From NCBI GenBank assembly GCA_009778255.1, contig WRKD01000100.1, positions 1-6,269 on the forward strand: a stretch of 6,269 bases of DNA, given 5' to 3'. The DNA comes from Bacillota bacterium. Its GTDB lineage: Bacteria > Bacillota > Dehalobacteriia > UBA4068. Below the pieces are notes generated by a model, which searched no databases, was not told the DNA's origin, and saw only the letters and a list, made by a program, of their open reading frames with translations. This document shows positions 1 through 6,260 of the stretch, one piece after another (the first letter of the stretch is position 1; each line of letters begins with the position of its first letter). The position numbers and the translations under genes are program-made.

Positions 1-1
1 T

Positions 2-841
2 TTGAATAGTTTGAGAGTGATTATGAAAAGTAAATTCATAATGATCGGCGGTGCTTTGATCTTCATGATGTTGTTGATCGCTATTTTTGCGCCGCTTTTA
101 ACAGGCTACGATTATGGTTTGGTAGATTTGGCGAATAGGAATCAGCCGCCCAGCGCCGCCCATATCATGGGCACCGACCCATTTGGCCGGGATATTTGGT
201 GCCGTATTGTTTATGGCGCCCGTGTTTCTCTTATCGTTTCTTTAGGCGCTGTTTTTGTGGCTATTGCCTGCGGTAGTTTTTTGGGTATATTATCCGGATT
301 TTTTAAGGGTGGTTTTGATTTCTTTACCGGCAGAATCATCGATATAATGATGGCTTTCCCCGCCTTACTTTTATCTTTGATCATCGGGGTGTCTATTGGC
401 TCTTCCATTCAAAATATGTGTTTTACCATTGGCATTCCTTTTATTCCCATTTTTTACCGCACAGCGCGCGGTGCCACTTTATCTATGGGCGAACGCACTT
501 TTGTGATGGCTTCGAAATCGATGGGCAGCAGCCGTTTCCGCATTATGTTTCGGCATATTTTACCAAATGTACTGCCACAAATTTTTGTGGTACTTTCTAT
601 GGCCATGGGCGGTTCTATACTAGCCGAAGCTTCTTTAGGTTTTTTAGGTTTGGGCATTCCTCAACCTACTCCGTCTTGGGGTTTGATAGTAAACGAAGGC
701 AAAACCTATATGTTCAGCGCTCCTTGGACCACCGGGTTTTCCGGCTTGTTCATTGCTTTAACTATTCTCGGGTTTAATCTTTTAGGCGATGGCCTGCGCG
801 ATCATCTTGATCCCAAACTAAAGAGTATGGTCGATCTTTAG
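2..841 (+). CDS. Dpp/Opp-type ABC transporter permease (DppC/OppC family), probably 5'-truncated
   Basis: This is one of the two inner-membrane channel subunits of a peptide/nickel/oligosaccharide-type ABC importer. The visible 279 residues carry the family hallmarks. A first membrane helix spans about residues 12-34, followed by GTDPFGRDIWCRIVYGAR (57-74), the typical OppC N-terminal motif. The EAA loop that contacts the ATPase lies at about 164-189, with the conserved G of ASKSMG and the RHILPN end. SLGFLGLGIPQPTPSWG (211-227) precedes the last helix at about 243-262. The frame is open to the window edge. Position 2 is TTG and the first ATG is at 23, but neither has a ribosome binding site as good as those of the neighbouring genes, and E. 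coli DppC has additional residues before this helix. The true start therefore probably lies upstream, with the partner permease and binding protein. The stop TAG (839-841) overlaps the ribosome binding site of the next gene. Dipeptides, oligopeptides, nickel or another solute are all possible substrates. Confidence 0.93.
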   Translation: MNSLRVIMKSKFIMIGGALIFMMLLIAIFAPLLTGYDYGLVDLANRNQPPSAAHIMGTDPFGRDIWCRIVYGARVSLIVSLGAVFVAIACGSFLGILSGFFKGGFDFFTGRIIDIMMAFPALLLSLIIGVSIGSSIQNMCFTIGIPFIPIFYRTARGATLSMGERTFVMASKSMGSSRFRIMFRHILPNVLPQIFVVLSMAMGGSILAEASLGFLGLGIPQPTPSWGLIVNEGKTYMFSAPWTTGFSGLFIALTILGFNLLGDGLRDHLDPKLKSMVDL

Positions 842-849
842 GAGGTAAA

Positions 850-1890
850 ATGAGCCAAGCTCAATATATAAAAAAAAATGACGCCAAAATCGCAGTTAAG
901 GAACAATTGCCAACAGAATCTTCTCAATTAGAGTTAAAAGATATGCGGGTTAAATTTCCTATGCGGGAAGGGCGTTTTGTTCATGCGGTAAATGGCGTAG
1001 ATTTAGTTTTGGCGAAGGGCGAATCTCTGGGCGTTGTGGGAGAAAGCGGTTGCGGTAAAAGCGTGACCTTTTCCAGCGTAATGAGATTGATAAAATCTCC
1101 CCCCGCTATTATTGAAGGCGAGATATTATTCGAGGGTCGCGATATTTTAAAAATGAGCAAACGGGAAATACAAAAAATTCGCGGCAAAGATATAACAATG
1201 ATTTTTCAAGAGCCTATGACCAGCTTGAACCCGGTTATGCGCATTGGAAAACAAATTACAGAAACTATATTACTGCATGAAAATATCAGTGAAAGAGAGG
1301 CTGCTATACGAGCGCGGGAATTGTTTAAAATGGTGGATATGCCGGATGCCGAAAATAGGCTGTGGTGTTACCCGCATCAGCTTTCCGGAGGCTTGCGCCA
1401 AAGGGTGATGATAGCCATGGCTTTGGCATGCACGCCCCAAATCCTTTTGGCAGATGAGCCTACTACCGCTTTAGATGTAACGATACAGGCGCAAATTCTG
1501 GAGCTACTTTCGCGCCTTCAGGAAAAAACCAAAATGAGTATTGTAATGATTACACATGACTTAGGCATAATAGCAGAAATTACGACTAGGGTAGCAGTTT
1601 TTTATGCCGGCCGTATTGTTGAGCAAGCGCCTACCGCAGAGCTTTTTTTGCAGCCGGCGCATCCGTATACCATTGGTTTATTGGGTTGTATACCAACCAT
1701 TAAGACTACAGCCCGCCGCTTGTACTTAATTGAAGGCAATATACCAGACCCTGCTTCTTTGCCTGGTGGTTGTCCTTTTCATCCACGCTGCCGTTTTGCC
1801 AAAGATATTTGTAAGCAAGAAGAGCCCACAAAACGGGAATTTGCCCCGCAACATTTTGTAGCTTGTCATTTTGCAGAAGATGTTAGCTGA
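850..1890 (+). CDS. Dpp/Opp-type ABC transporter ATP-binding protein (DppD/OppD family)
   Basis: This is a cytoplasmic ATPase powering the importer whose permease lies just upstream. The 346 residues show a complete nucleotide-binding domain: Walker A GESGCGKS (64-71), Q-loop FQEPMTSLNP (119-128), ABC signature LSGGLRQR (178-185), Walker B ILLADEP with catalytic Glu203, D-loop TALD (206-209) and switch His236 in THDLG. From about residue 262 it has the peptide-transporter C-terminal extension, with four cysteines (308, 314, 321, 339; CX5CX6CX17C), a pattern that in some DppD proteins holds an iron-sulfur cluster. The start at 850 is fixed by AGGAGG at 840-845, which overlaps the permease stop, so the two genes are translationally adjacent. 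About 25 residues precede the first strand of the ABC fold, longer than in E. coli DppD; this leader contains a run of nine A. The paralogous second ATPase (DppF/OppF) is not downstream. The function class is certain; the substrate is not. Confidence 0.95.
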   Translation: MSQAQYIKKNDAKIAVKEQLPTESSQLELKDMRVKFPMREGRFVHAVNGVDLVLAKGESLGVVGESGCGKSVTFSSVMRLIKSPPAIIEGEILFEGRDILKMSKREIQKIRGKDITMIFQEPMTSLNPVMRIGKQITETILLHENISEREAAIRARELFKMVDMPDAENRLWCYPHQLSGGLRQRVMIAMALACTPQILLADEPTTALDVTIQAQILELLSRLQEKTKMSIVMITHDLGIIAEITTRVAVFYAGRIVEQAPTAELFLQPAHPYTIGLLGCIPTIKTTARRLYLIEGNIPDPASLPGGCPFHPRCRFAKDICKQEEPTKREFAPQHFVACHFAEDVS

Positions 1891-1928
1891 ACAAAATCCG
1901 GCTGCCGTTGGCAACTGGATAATTTGTT
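1890..1928 (+). terminator. terminator-like hairpin after the ABC ATPase gene
   Basis: A long imperfect inverted repeat begins on the last base of the ATPase stop codon. By hand pairing, AACAAAAT plus CCGGCTGCC (1890-1906) folds on GGCAACTGG plus AT..TTTGTT (1910-1928) around a GTT loop. This gives 15 Watson-Crick pairs and one G-U pair, with one C-A mismatch (1902/1914) and a two-base bulge (1921-1922). A GC-rich core flanked by an A-rich 5' arm and a T-rich 3' arm resembles an intrinsic terminator, possibly bidirectional. The T tract (ATAATTTGTT) is broken, so full termination is doubtful. It may act as an attenuator or as an end that stabilises the transporter mRNA. No energy calculation was made. 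Confidence 0.45.
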
Positions 1929-1940
1929 AAAAATGAAAGT

Positions 1941-1968
1941 GAGGTGAGAGTCGAGTTCTTTACTCGAC
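1941..1968 (+). promoter_or_regulatory. Shine-Dalgarno followed by a hairpin that bridges it to the flavoenzyme start codon
   Basis: GAGGTGA at 1941-1947 is a seven-base match to the 16S-complementary consensus, but it lies 27 bases before the ATG at 1975, too far for ordinary use. Between them is a perfect 7-bp stem, GTCGAGT (1950-1956) with ACTCGAC (1962-1968), around a TCTTT loop. If it folds, 19 bases are removed and the spacing becomes 8 bases from the end of the match (11 from the GAGG core). No other purine-rich site lies closer to the ATG. The start cannot move upstream, because TGA at 1945-1947 is in frame and no start codon lies between it and 1975. There is no T run after the stem, so it is not a terminator. 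It could alternatively be a protein-binding operator. Confidence 0.6.
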
Positions 1969-1974
1969 AGTAGT

Positions 1975-3960
1975 ATGACAAATTTCCCCACATTATTTAG
2001 TTCGCTAAAGATTGGCTCGATCACCGTAAAAAACCGCTTATTCTCTGCTCCCATGGGTTCCCATGGGCTTACTCAACAAGGTTTTTTAGACAGCGGCGCT
2101 ATTGAATTCTATGAGAATCTGGCTAAGGGTGGTATAGGCGCGGTTTGTATAGGTGAAACTTTAGTAGATACAGCTACCGGTAATAATCATGGCTTGGTTT
2201 TCCATTTAGACGACCCCGCTGCTTTGCCTAGTTTGCTCACCTGCACCGACGCTATTCATCGTTATGGCGCTTTAGCCGGTATCGAACTTTTGCATCCCGG
2301 GCAAAGAGCAGACCCCAGCTATAACAAAGATAATGTGGTTTATGGGCCCAGCAGTGGAACATGCCATTATGGCGAAGGCTTTAATACTATTGTAGAAATG
2401 GATGAAGCCATGATAAACCGCGTGGTAAATGCTTTTGGCGATGCGGCGGAAATTGCTATGCTGGGTGGTTGTGATTATGTAACGGTACATGGCGGTCATG
2501 GCTGGCTGTTGAATCAGTTTCTTTCTCCAGCCAATAATCACCGTAGTGATGATTTTGGCGGAAGCATTGAAAACCGCTGCCGTATTTTTTTATTGGTAGC
2601 CGATAATATCCGCGCTAAATGCGGCCCGCATTTTCCCATAGATTTTCGTATCAGTGGTGACGATTTTATGCCGGAGGGCGCAACGCTTTATGACACAGTA
2701 TACCTTGCCCGTTTATTGGCGGAAAAAATCGATATGCTACATATTTCCGCTACCAGTTTTCATGATCGCAAAGCCAGTATACGTATGTTTCCCAGTATGT
2801 TTTATCCCCGGGGCGTCAATGCGTTTTTAGCCGAGGAAATTAAAAAACATGTGCAAATACCAGTGATTACGGTGGGAGGTTTTAATGATCCGGCTCACAT
2901 GGAAAAATTATTGGCAGAAAAGAAAGTAGATGGCATAGCCCTAGGCCGTTGCCTGCTGGCCGATCCTTTACTGGCCGAAAAAGCCCGTAGCGGCTTGGAA
3001 GATGATATTATCTATTGCGTACGTTGTAATCAATGTTTAAGCGCCAATTTTGTTCCTTATGTAAAATATCCTTTGGGAGTTAGTCATTGCGCAGTTAACC
3101 CTTGGCATCAACTGATAGGCGAATATAAAAGAAGAATCATCCCTAAAGGGCGGCAGAAAGTTTTGGTGATCGGGGGCGGCCCGGCTGGTATGGAAGCTGC
3201 TTTGGGAGCTGCGGAATGTGGGCATGCGGTTATTTTATGCGAAAAAAGCGATGCTTTGGGAGGTATGCTTTTGCGGGCTTCTCGAGCAGAGTTTAAAGAG
3301 GATATTAAAAAGCATTTTATCGATGTTTTGGTGGCAAGAATTGAAAAAGCGGATAATATTGAACTGCGTTTGCGCAGCATAGTTGGGCCGGAGCTGGTTA
3401 ATGAACTTAAGCCGGATGCTTTGATCGTTGCCATAGGCGCCCGACCTTTTACTCCCGATATTCCCGGTATAGAAGGGCCTCGCGTGATACAGGCTATCGA
3501 TATACAAAATGAGCAAGAAAAACTGGGAAATAAAGTTTTAATCATCGGCGGCGGTTTAGTTGGTTGTGAAATAGGGCTTGAATTGGTAAAATACCATGAT
3601 AAAGAGGTTACGGTGATAGAAATGAGTTCTCAGCTGGCTGCCGGTGCGCCCTATATTCATTATTTAGCGCTGCTCAATGAATTTGAGCAGTTGCCTAAAC
3701 TGCGTTTTGTTATGGAAGAACAAGCCACTGCAATAAATACCCGCGGCGTTTATACCATAGATGCTTCCGGGCAATCGCATTTTCATGAAGCCGATAGCAT
3801 TGTGATGGCTACCGGCATGAGATCGCCTAAAGAGGAGACAGAGGCTTTTAGAAATTTAGCCCCGCAGGTTTATATGGTGGGAGATTGTTATAAAGTTGCG
3901 CAGATGAACGAAGCTGTACTAAGTGGCTACTTTGCCGGTTATAATTTACAAAGGCTGTAA
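1975..3960 (+). CDS. FMN/FAD/[4Fe-4S] oxidoreductase of the 2,4-dienoyl-CoA reductase / old yellow enzyme family
   Basis: This is a multidomain flavoprotein of the family of FadH, trimethylamine dehydrogenase and the bile-acid enzymes BaiCD/BaiH. These move electrons from NAD(P)H through FAD and an iron-sulfur cluster to FMN, where a substrate, often an activated C=C bond, is reduced. Residues 1-340 form the FMN barrel: LFSSLKIGSITVKNRL, the ELLHPGQRA segment, VHGGHGWLLNQFLSP (171-185), DDFGGSIENR, and the phosphate-site ITVGGF and ALGR. Cys348, 351, 354 and 372 (CX2CX2CX17C) are the cluster ligands. GGGPAG (400-405) with Glu423 is the first dinucleotide fold (FAD or ADP). GGGLVG (525-530) with acidic Glu549 is the second, and the acidic residue suggests NADH over NADPH. 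VYMVGD (632-637) ends the FAD domain. Length and domain order match the family. Trp177 stands where relatives usually have Tyr. The start is the only one possible in frame that keeps the barrel intact. Eleven bases separate it from the next gene. The substrate is unknown. Confidence 0.93.
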   Translation: MTNFPTLFSSLKIGSITVKNRLFSAPMGSHGLTQQGFLDSGAIEFYENLAKGGIGAVCIGETLVDTATGNNHGLVFHLDDPAALPSLLTCTDAIHRYGALAGIELLHPGQRADPSYNKDNVVYGPSSGTCHYGEGFNTIVEMDEAMINRVVNAFGDAAEIAMLGGCDYVTVHGGHGWLLNQFLSPANNHRSDDFGGSIENRCRIFLLVADNIRAKCGPHFPIDFRISGDDFMPEGATLYDTVYLARLLAEKIDMLHISATSFHDRKASIRMFPSMFYPRGVNAFLAEEIKKHVQIPVITVGGFNDPAHMEKLLAEKKVDGIALGRCLLADPLLAEKARSGLEDDIIYCVRCNQCLSANFVPYVKYPLGVSHCAVNPWHQLIGEYKRRIIPKGRQKVLVIGGGPAGMEAALGAAECGHAVILCEKSDALGGMLLRASRAEFKEDIKKHFIDVLVARIEKADNIELRLRSIVGPELVNELKPDALIVAIGARPFTPDIPGIEGPRVIQAIDIQNEQEKLGNKVLIIGGGLVGCEIGLELVKYHDKEVTVIEMSSQLAAGAPYIHYLALLNEFEQLPKLRFVMEEQATAINTRGVYTIDASGQSHFHEADSIVMATGMRSPKEETEAFRNLAPQVYMVGDCYKVAQMNEAVLSGYFAGYNLQRL

Positions 3961-3971
3961 AGGAGAATGAT

Positions 3972-5054
3972 ATGGCAAAGAAAATTATCACGGTAAAAGG
4001 ACCGCTTGACCCAAAAGAGCTGGGCTTTACTTCTATGCACGATCATATAATGTTTAATGGCGCAGCTCTTATCAGTAAACATCAAAAAAATATACCGCAG
4101 CATAATTTCCCCATAAAAATAAAAGATGCAGTTAGTTTAGAAAATGTCGGCATATTGCATCGTAATATTTTTTTAGCGGAAGACGCTCATAATCAAGATG
4201 ATGAAGAAGCATTGACAAATGAAGTTGCTGATTATTTTCTGGCGGGCGGCCGTGCTATTCTGGAGGTAAGCGTACCGGGAATATCGCTTGATGCGGAGGC
4301 TAATTTTCGTATTTCACAGCAAACCGGTGTACATATAATTTCTTGCACCGGTCTTTATACCTGGGATTCTTGGCCGCAAGCTTATAAAGGGCAAAGCATT
4401 GATTGGCATTACCTACGCATGATGGATGAAATAAACTGTGGCTTGGGAGAAACCTCTATACGCCCCGGACATATAAAAATTGCTATGGAATACCTTAATG
4501 AAGATGAAGAGAAGGCCTTACGCGCAGCCGCTCAAACTGCCAAAGATAGCGGGCTTTCTCTTACCGTTCATCCTAGCTTTTGTACAGGAAACCGCTTGCG
4601 TATTTTAGAAATCATTAAGGAAGAGGGCTTAGATTTACAAAGAATAGTCATGGCGCATACTAGCGTAGTAGATAAACCTTCTTTTGCCGAAGTATTAAGG
4701 CACCCGCAATCGTATAGGGTGAATACTGATATTGCCTTACGCATGCTAGATATGGGTTGTAATATTTCAAAAGAGTTTATGAATACTTTTGGTTTAGAAT
4801 TATTGGGCGAATACGATGCCGGAGATTGGGCAGATATGTCTGGCTTAGTCTCTTTAATTAAAAGAGGATACGGCGGGCAAATCGTTTTAGGGAATGATTG
4901 TTGCGCTAAAATAATGCTACGCCGTTTTGGTGGGGAAGGCTTTTGCCGTTTGCTATGGTATACCTTGCCTATGCTGCGCGATATAGCGGGTGTTGCCGAC
5001 CATGTATTACAACAGATATTTGTGGATAATCCGGCGCGCATTTTAGCCTGCTAA
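3972..5054 (+). CDS. phosphotriesterase-family metal-dependent hydrolase, copy 1 (lactonase-like)
   Basis: This is a 360-residue cytoplasmic hydrolase (no signal peptide) of the phosphotriesterase branch of the amidohydrolase superfamily. Relatives hydrolyse lactones, esters, amides or phosphotriesters with two metal ions. All expected ligands are visible: His23 and His25 in SMHDH, bridging Lys169 in HIKIA (expected to be carboxylated), His200 in TVHPS, His229 in MAHTS and Asp309 in LGNDC. TGLYTWDSWPQ (126-136) follows the third barrel strand, where substrate-pocket aromatics lie in the family. The C-terminal DNPARILA is also typical. The start is set by AGGAG at 3961-3965, six bases before ATG, immediately after the oxidoreductase stop. 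It is a clear paralog of the next gene, with about half of residues identical by eye. Metabolic lactonase activity is more likely than true phosphotriesterase activity, judging from the neighbouring flavoenzyme; this is inference. Confidence 0.9.
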   Translation: MAKKIITVKGPLDPKELGFTSMHDHIMFNGAALISKHQKNIPQHNFPIKIKDAVSLENVGILHRNIFLAEDAHNQDDEEALTNEVADYFLAGGRAILEVSVPGISLDAEANFRISQQTGVHIISCTGLYTWDSWPQAYKGQSIDWHYLRMMDEINCGLGETSIRPGHIKIAMEYLNEDEEKALRAAAQTAKDSGLSLTVHPSFCTGNRLRILEIIKEEGLDLQRIVMAHTSVVDKPSFAEVLRHPQSYRVNTDIALRMLDMGCNISKEFMNTFGLELLGEYDAGDWADMSGLVSLIKRGYGGQIVLGNDCCAKIMLRRFGGEGFCRLLWYTLPMLRDIAGVADHVLQQIFVDNPARILAC

Positions 5055-5070
5055 GCGGGGAGGGATAAAT

Positions 5071-6162
5071 ATGAGCGAGAAAATGATCATGACGACGCAA
5101 GGCCTTATTGCTCCAATTGAGTTGGGGTTCACCTCTATGCATGAGCATATTTCTTTTCGCGGCGATGTATTGGCGCGGCGTCTACGAAAAAACATTCCGC
5201 CAAATCAATTACCTATTCACGAAGATGATAAAGTTTGCTTGGAAAATGTGGGTTTGCTTTTGAAAAATTCCATAATGGCTTGGGATGCATTAAGGCAGGA
5301 CGACGAAGATGTAATGGTTGGCGAGGTTAGCGATTTTTTAAATTGCGGGGGCCAAGCCATCTTGGAAGTGAGCGTGCCGGGCATACAGCTAGATACCGCC
5401 ATGATTGGCCGGGTAGCTTTACGTACCGGCTTGCATGTGATTGTATCTACCGGTTTTTATACTTGGGATTCCTGGCCGCAGGAATTTTGGAATTTGCCGA
5501 TATCCGCTTATTATGATCATATGCTAAAAGAAATTGAACAGGGAGTGCAGGGAACATCGCATAAGGCGGGCAGTATTAAAATTGCTGTAGAAGATTTAAA
5601 TCAGCAAGAACAAAACACCCTGCGCGCGGCGGCGTGGCTTTGTAAAGAAACAAATCTGCCTTTGACCATACACCCTTGTTCCAAACCGGGCGGAGGCCGC
5701 ATGCAGATCATTGGCATATTGCGTCAAGAGGGAGTAGATTTAAGCCGGGTAGTAATGGCGCATACCTCGGTAATAGACTACCCCGCTTCTTTTCGCGAAT
5801 TGATTTATAACCCCGAATTGTTTAAGGTAAACATTGAAACTGCTTTACAAATGCTGGATAGCGGGGTAAATATATGCTTTGAGTTTTGTAATCCTTTAGG
5901 TTTCGAGATGATGGGAAGTTATCGCAGAGGCGATTTTGGCCAAATGGCCGGCTTGTGGCAGTTAATAGATCGCGGTTTTGCTTCACAAATAGTACTCGGC
6001 AATGATGTTTGCGGCCGGACTATGCTGCGCCGGGGTGGGGCTTTGGGTTATTTACGCCTAATGACTTTTACTATTCCCACCCTACAAAATGCAGGCGGCG
6101 TTCCCGATGCTATCATACGCCGCATGACAGTAGAAAACCCCGCCCGTATTTTAGCTTATTAA
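5071..6162 (+). CDS. phosphotriesterase-family metal-dependent hydrolase, copy 2 (lactonase-like)
   Basis: This is a 363-residue paralog of the preceding hydrolase with the same architecture. The binuclear metal site is complete: His24 and His26 in SMHEH, Lys170 in SIKIA, His201 in TIHPC, His231 in MAHTS and Asp312 in LGNDV. It shares GFTSMH, AILEVSVPGI, FYTWDSWPQ and ENPARILA with copy 1. It differs in the loop after His201 (a CSKPGGGR stretch at 203-210 against SFCTGNR in copy 1), in the segment CFEFCNPLGFEMMG (269-282), and in the last barrel loop after Asp312 (CGRTMLRRGGALG against CAKIMLRRFGGEG). These differences suggest related but distinct substrates, or partners in a hetero-oligomer. 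GGGGAGGG at 5057-5064, six bases before ATG, sets the start; the gap to copy 1 is 16 bases. No signal peptide is visible. The stop TAA sits in a small palindrome (6153-6165). The family is secure; the reaction is not. Confidence 0.9.
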   Translation: MSEKMIMTTQGLIAPIELGFTSMHEHISFRGDVLARRLRKNIPPNQLPIHEDDKVCLENVGLLLKNSIMAWDALRQDDEDVMVGEVSDFLNCGGQAILEVSVPGIQLDTAMIGRVALRTGLHVIVSTGFYTWDSWPQEFWNLPISAYYDHMLKEIEQGVQGTSHKAGSIKIAVEDLNQQEQNTLRAAAWLCKETNLPLTIHPCSKPGGGRMQIIGILRQEGVDLSRVVMAHTSVIDYPASFRELIYNPELFKVNIETALQMLDSGVNICFEFCNPLGFEMMGSYRRGDFGQMAGLWQLIDRGFASQIVLGNDVCGRTMLRRGGALGYLRLMTFTIPTLQNAGGVPDAIIRRMTVENPARILAY

Positions 6163-6165
6163 GCT
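6153..6165. repeat. short palindrome over the stop codon of hydrolase copy 2
   Basis: AGCTTA-T-TAAGCT is a 6+6 base palindrome that includes the TAA stop. As RNA it could form at most a 5-bp AT-rich stem with a three-base loop, and no T run follows it. It is too weak to be called a terminator. I see no better terminator in the remaining bases to the right edge. Confidence 0.3.
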
Positions 6166-6254
6166 GCCCATTAAAAAAGGCGTAAGCGCATTACCTTGGG
6201 GCGTCTAAAGGAAATTCCTCCAGCATGGTACTATTAAGTCATACTATAGAGAAT

Positions 6255-6260
6255 AGGAGG
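6255..6260 (+). promoter_or_regulatory. ribosome binding site of a gene starting at or beyond the right edge
   Basis: AGGAGG here is as strong as the sites in front of the window's real genes but has no suitable start after it: TTG at 6262 is only one base away. The last base of the window (A at 6269) would be the first base of an ATG with an 8-base spacer, so the next gene probably begins there or within a few bases. The 92 bases between the previous stop and this site contain no convincing terminator or consensus promoter, so the next gene may belong to the same transcript. Confidence 0.5.

Noticed and set aside
418..777. Plus-strand 119-codon open frame inside the permease gene
   Set aside because: It is a frame shadow of the permease, rich in Phe/His/Tyr from the membrane-helix codons; the permease frame carries the conserved EAA and GTDPFGRD motifs.
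23..841. Permease starting at the ATG at 23
   Set aside because: The upstream GAGAGTGA is a poor ribosome binding site at poor spacing, the frame is open to the window edge, and the family usually has more residues before the first helix; kept as a partial gene with unresolved start.
1908..1932. Possible promoter with TTGGCA at 1908-1913 and an AT-rich stretch downstream
   Set aside because: The only -10-like stretches lie 4 to 13 bases away, too close for a standard sigma-70 spacing, and the TTGGCA is part of the hairpin loop and arm.
2050..2067. Two copies of CCCATGGG separated by TT
   Set aside because: The repeat encodes the conserved A-P-M-G segment of the flavin barrel followed by S-H-G, so codon choice explains it; no sign of an operator or insertion.
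3108..3545. Minus-strand open frames of 145 and 93 codons
   Set aside because: Both are antisense to the dinucleotide-binding domains of the flavoenzyme, have low-complexity Ser/Ile/Pro-rich products, and show no supporting ribosome binding site that I could see.
4568..5041. Open frame of 157 codons on the minus strand
   Set aside because: It lies wholly antisense to hydrolase copy 1, whose family motifs and metal ligands are intact; the translation shows no recognisable domain.
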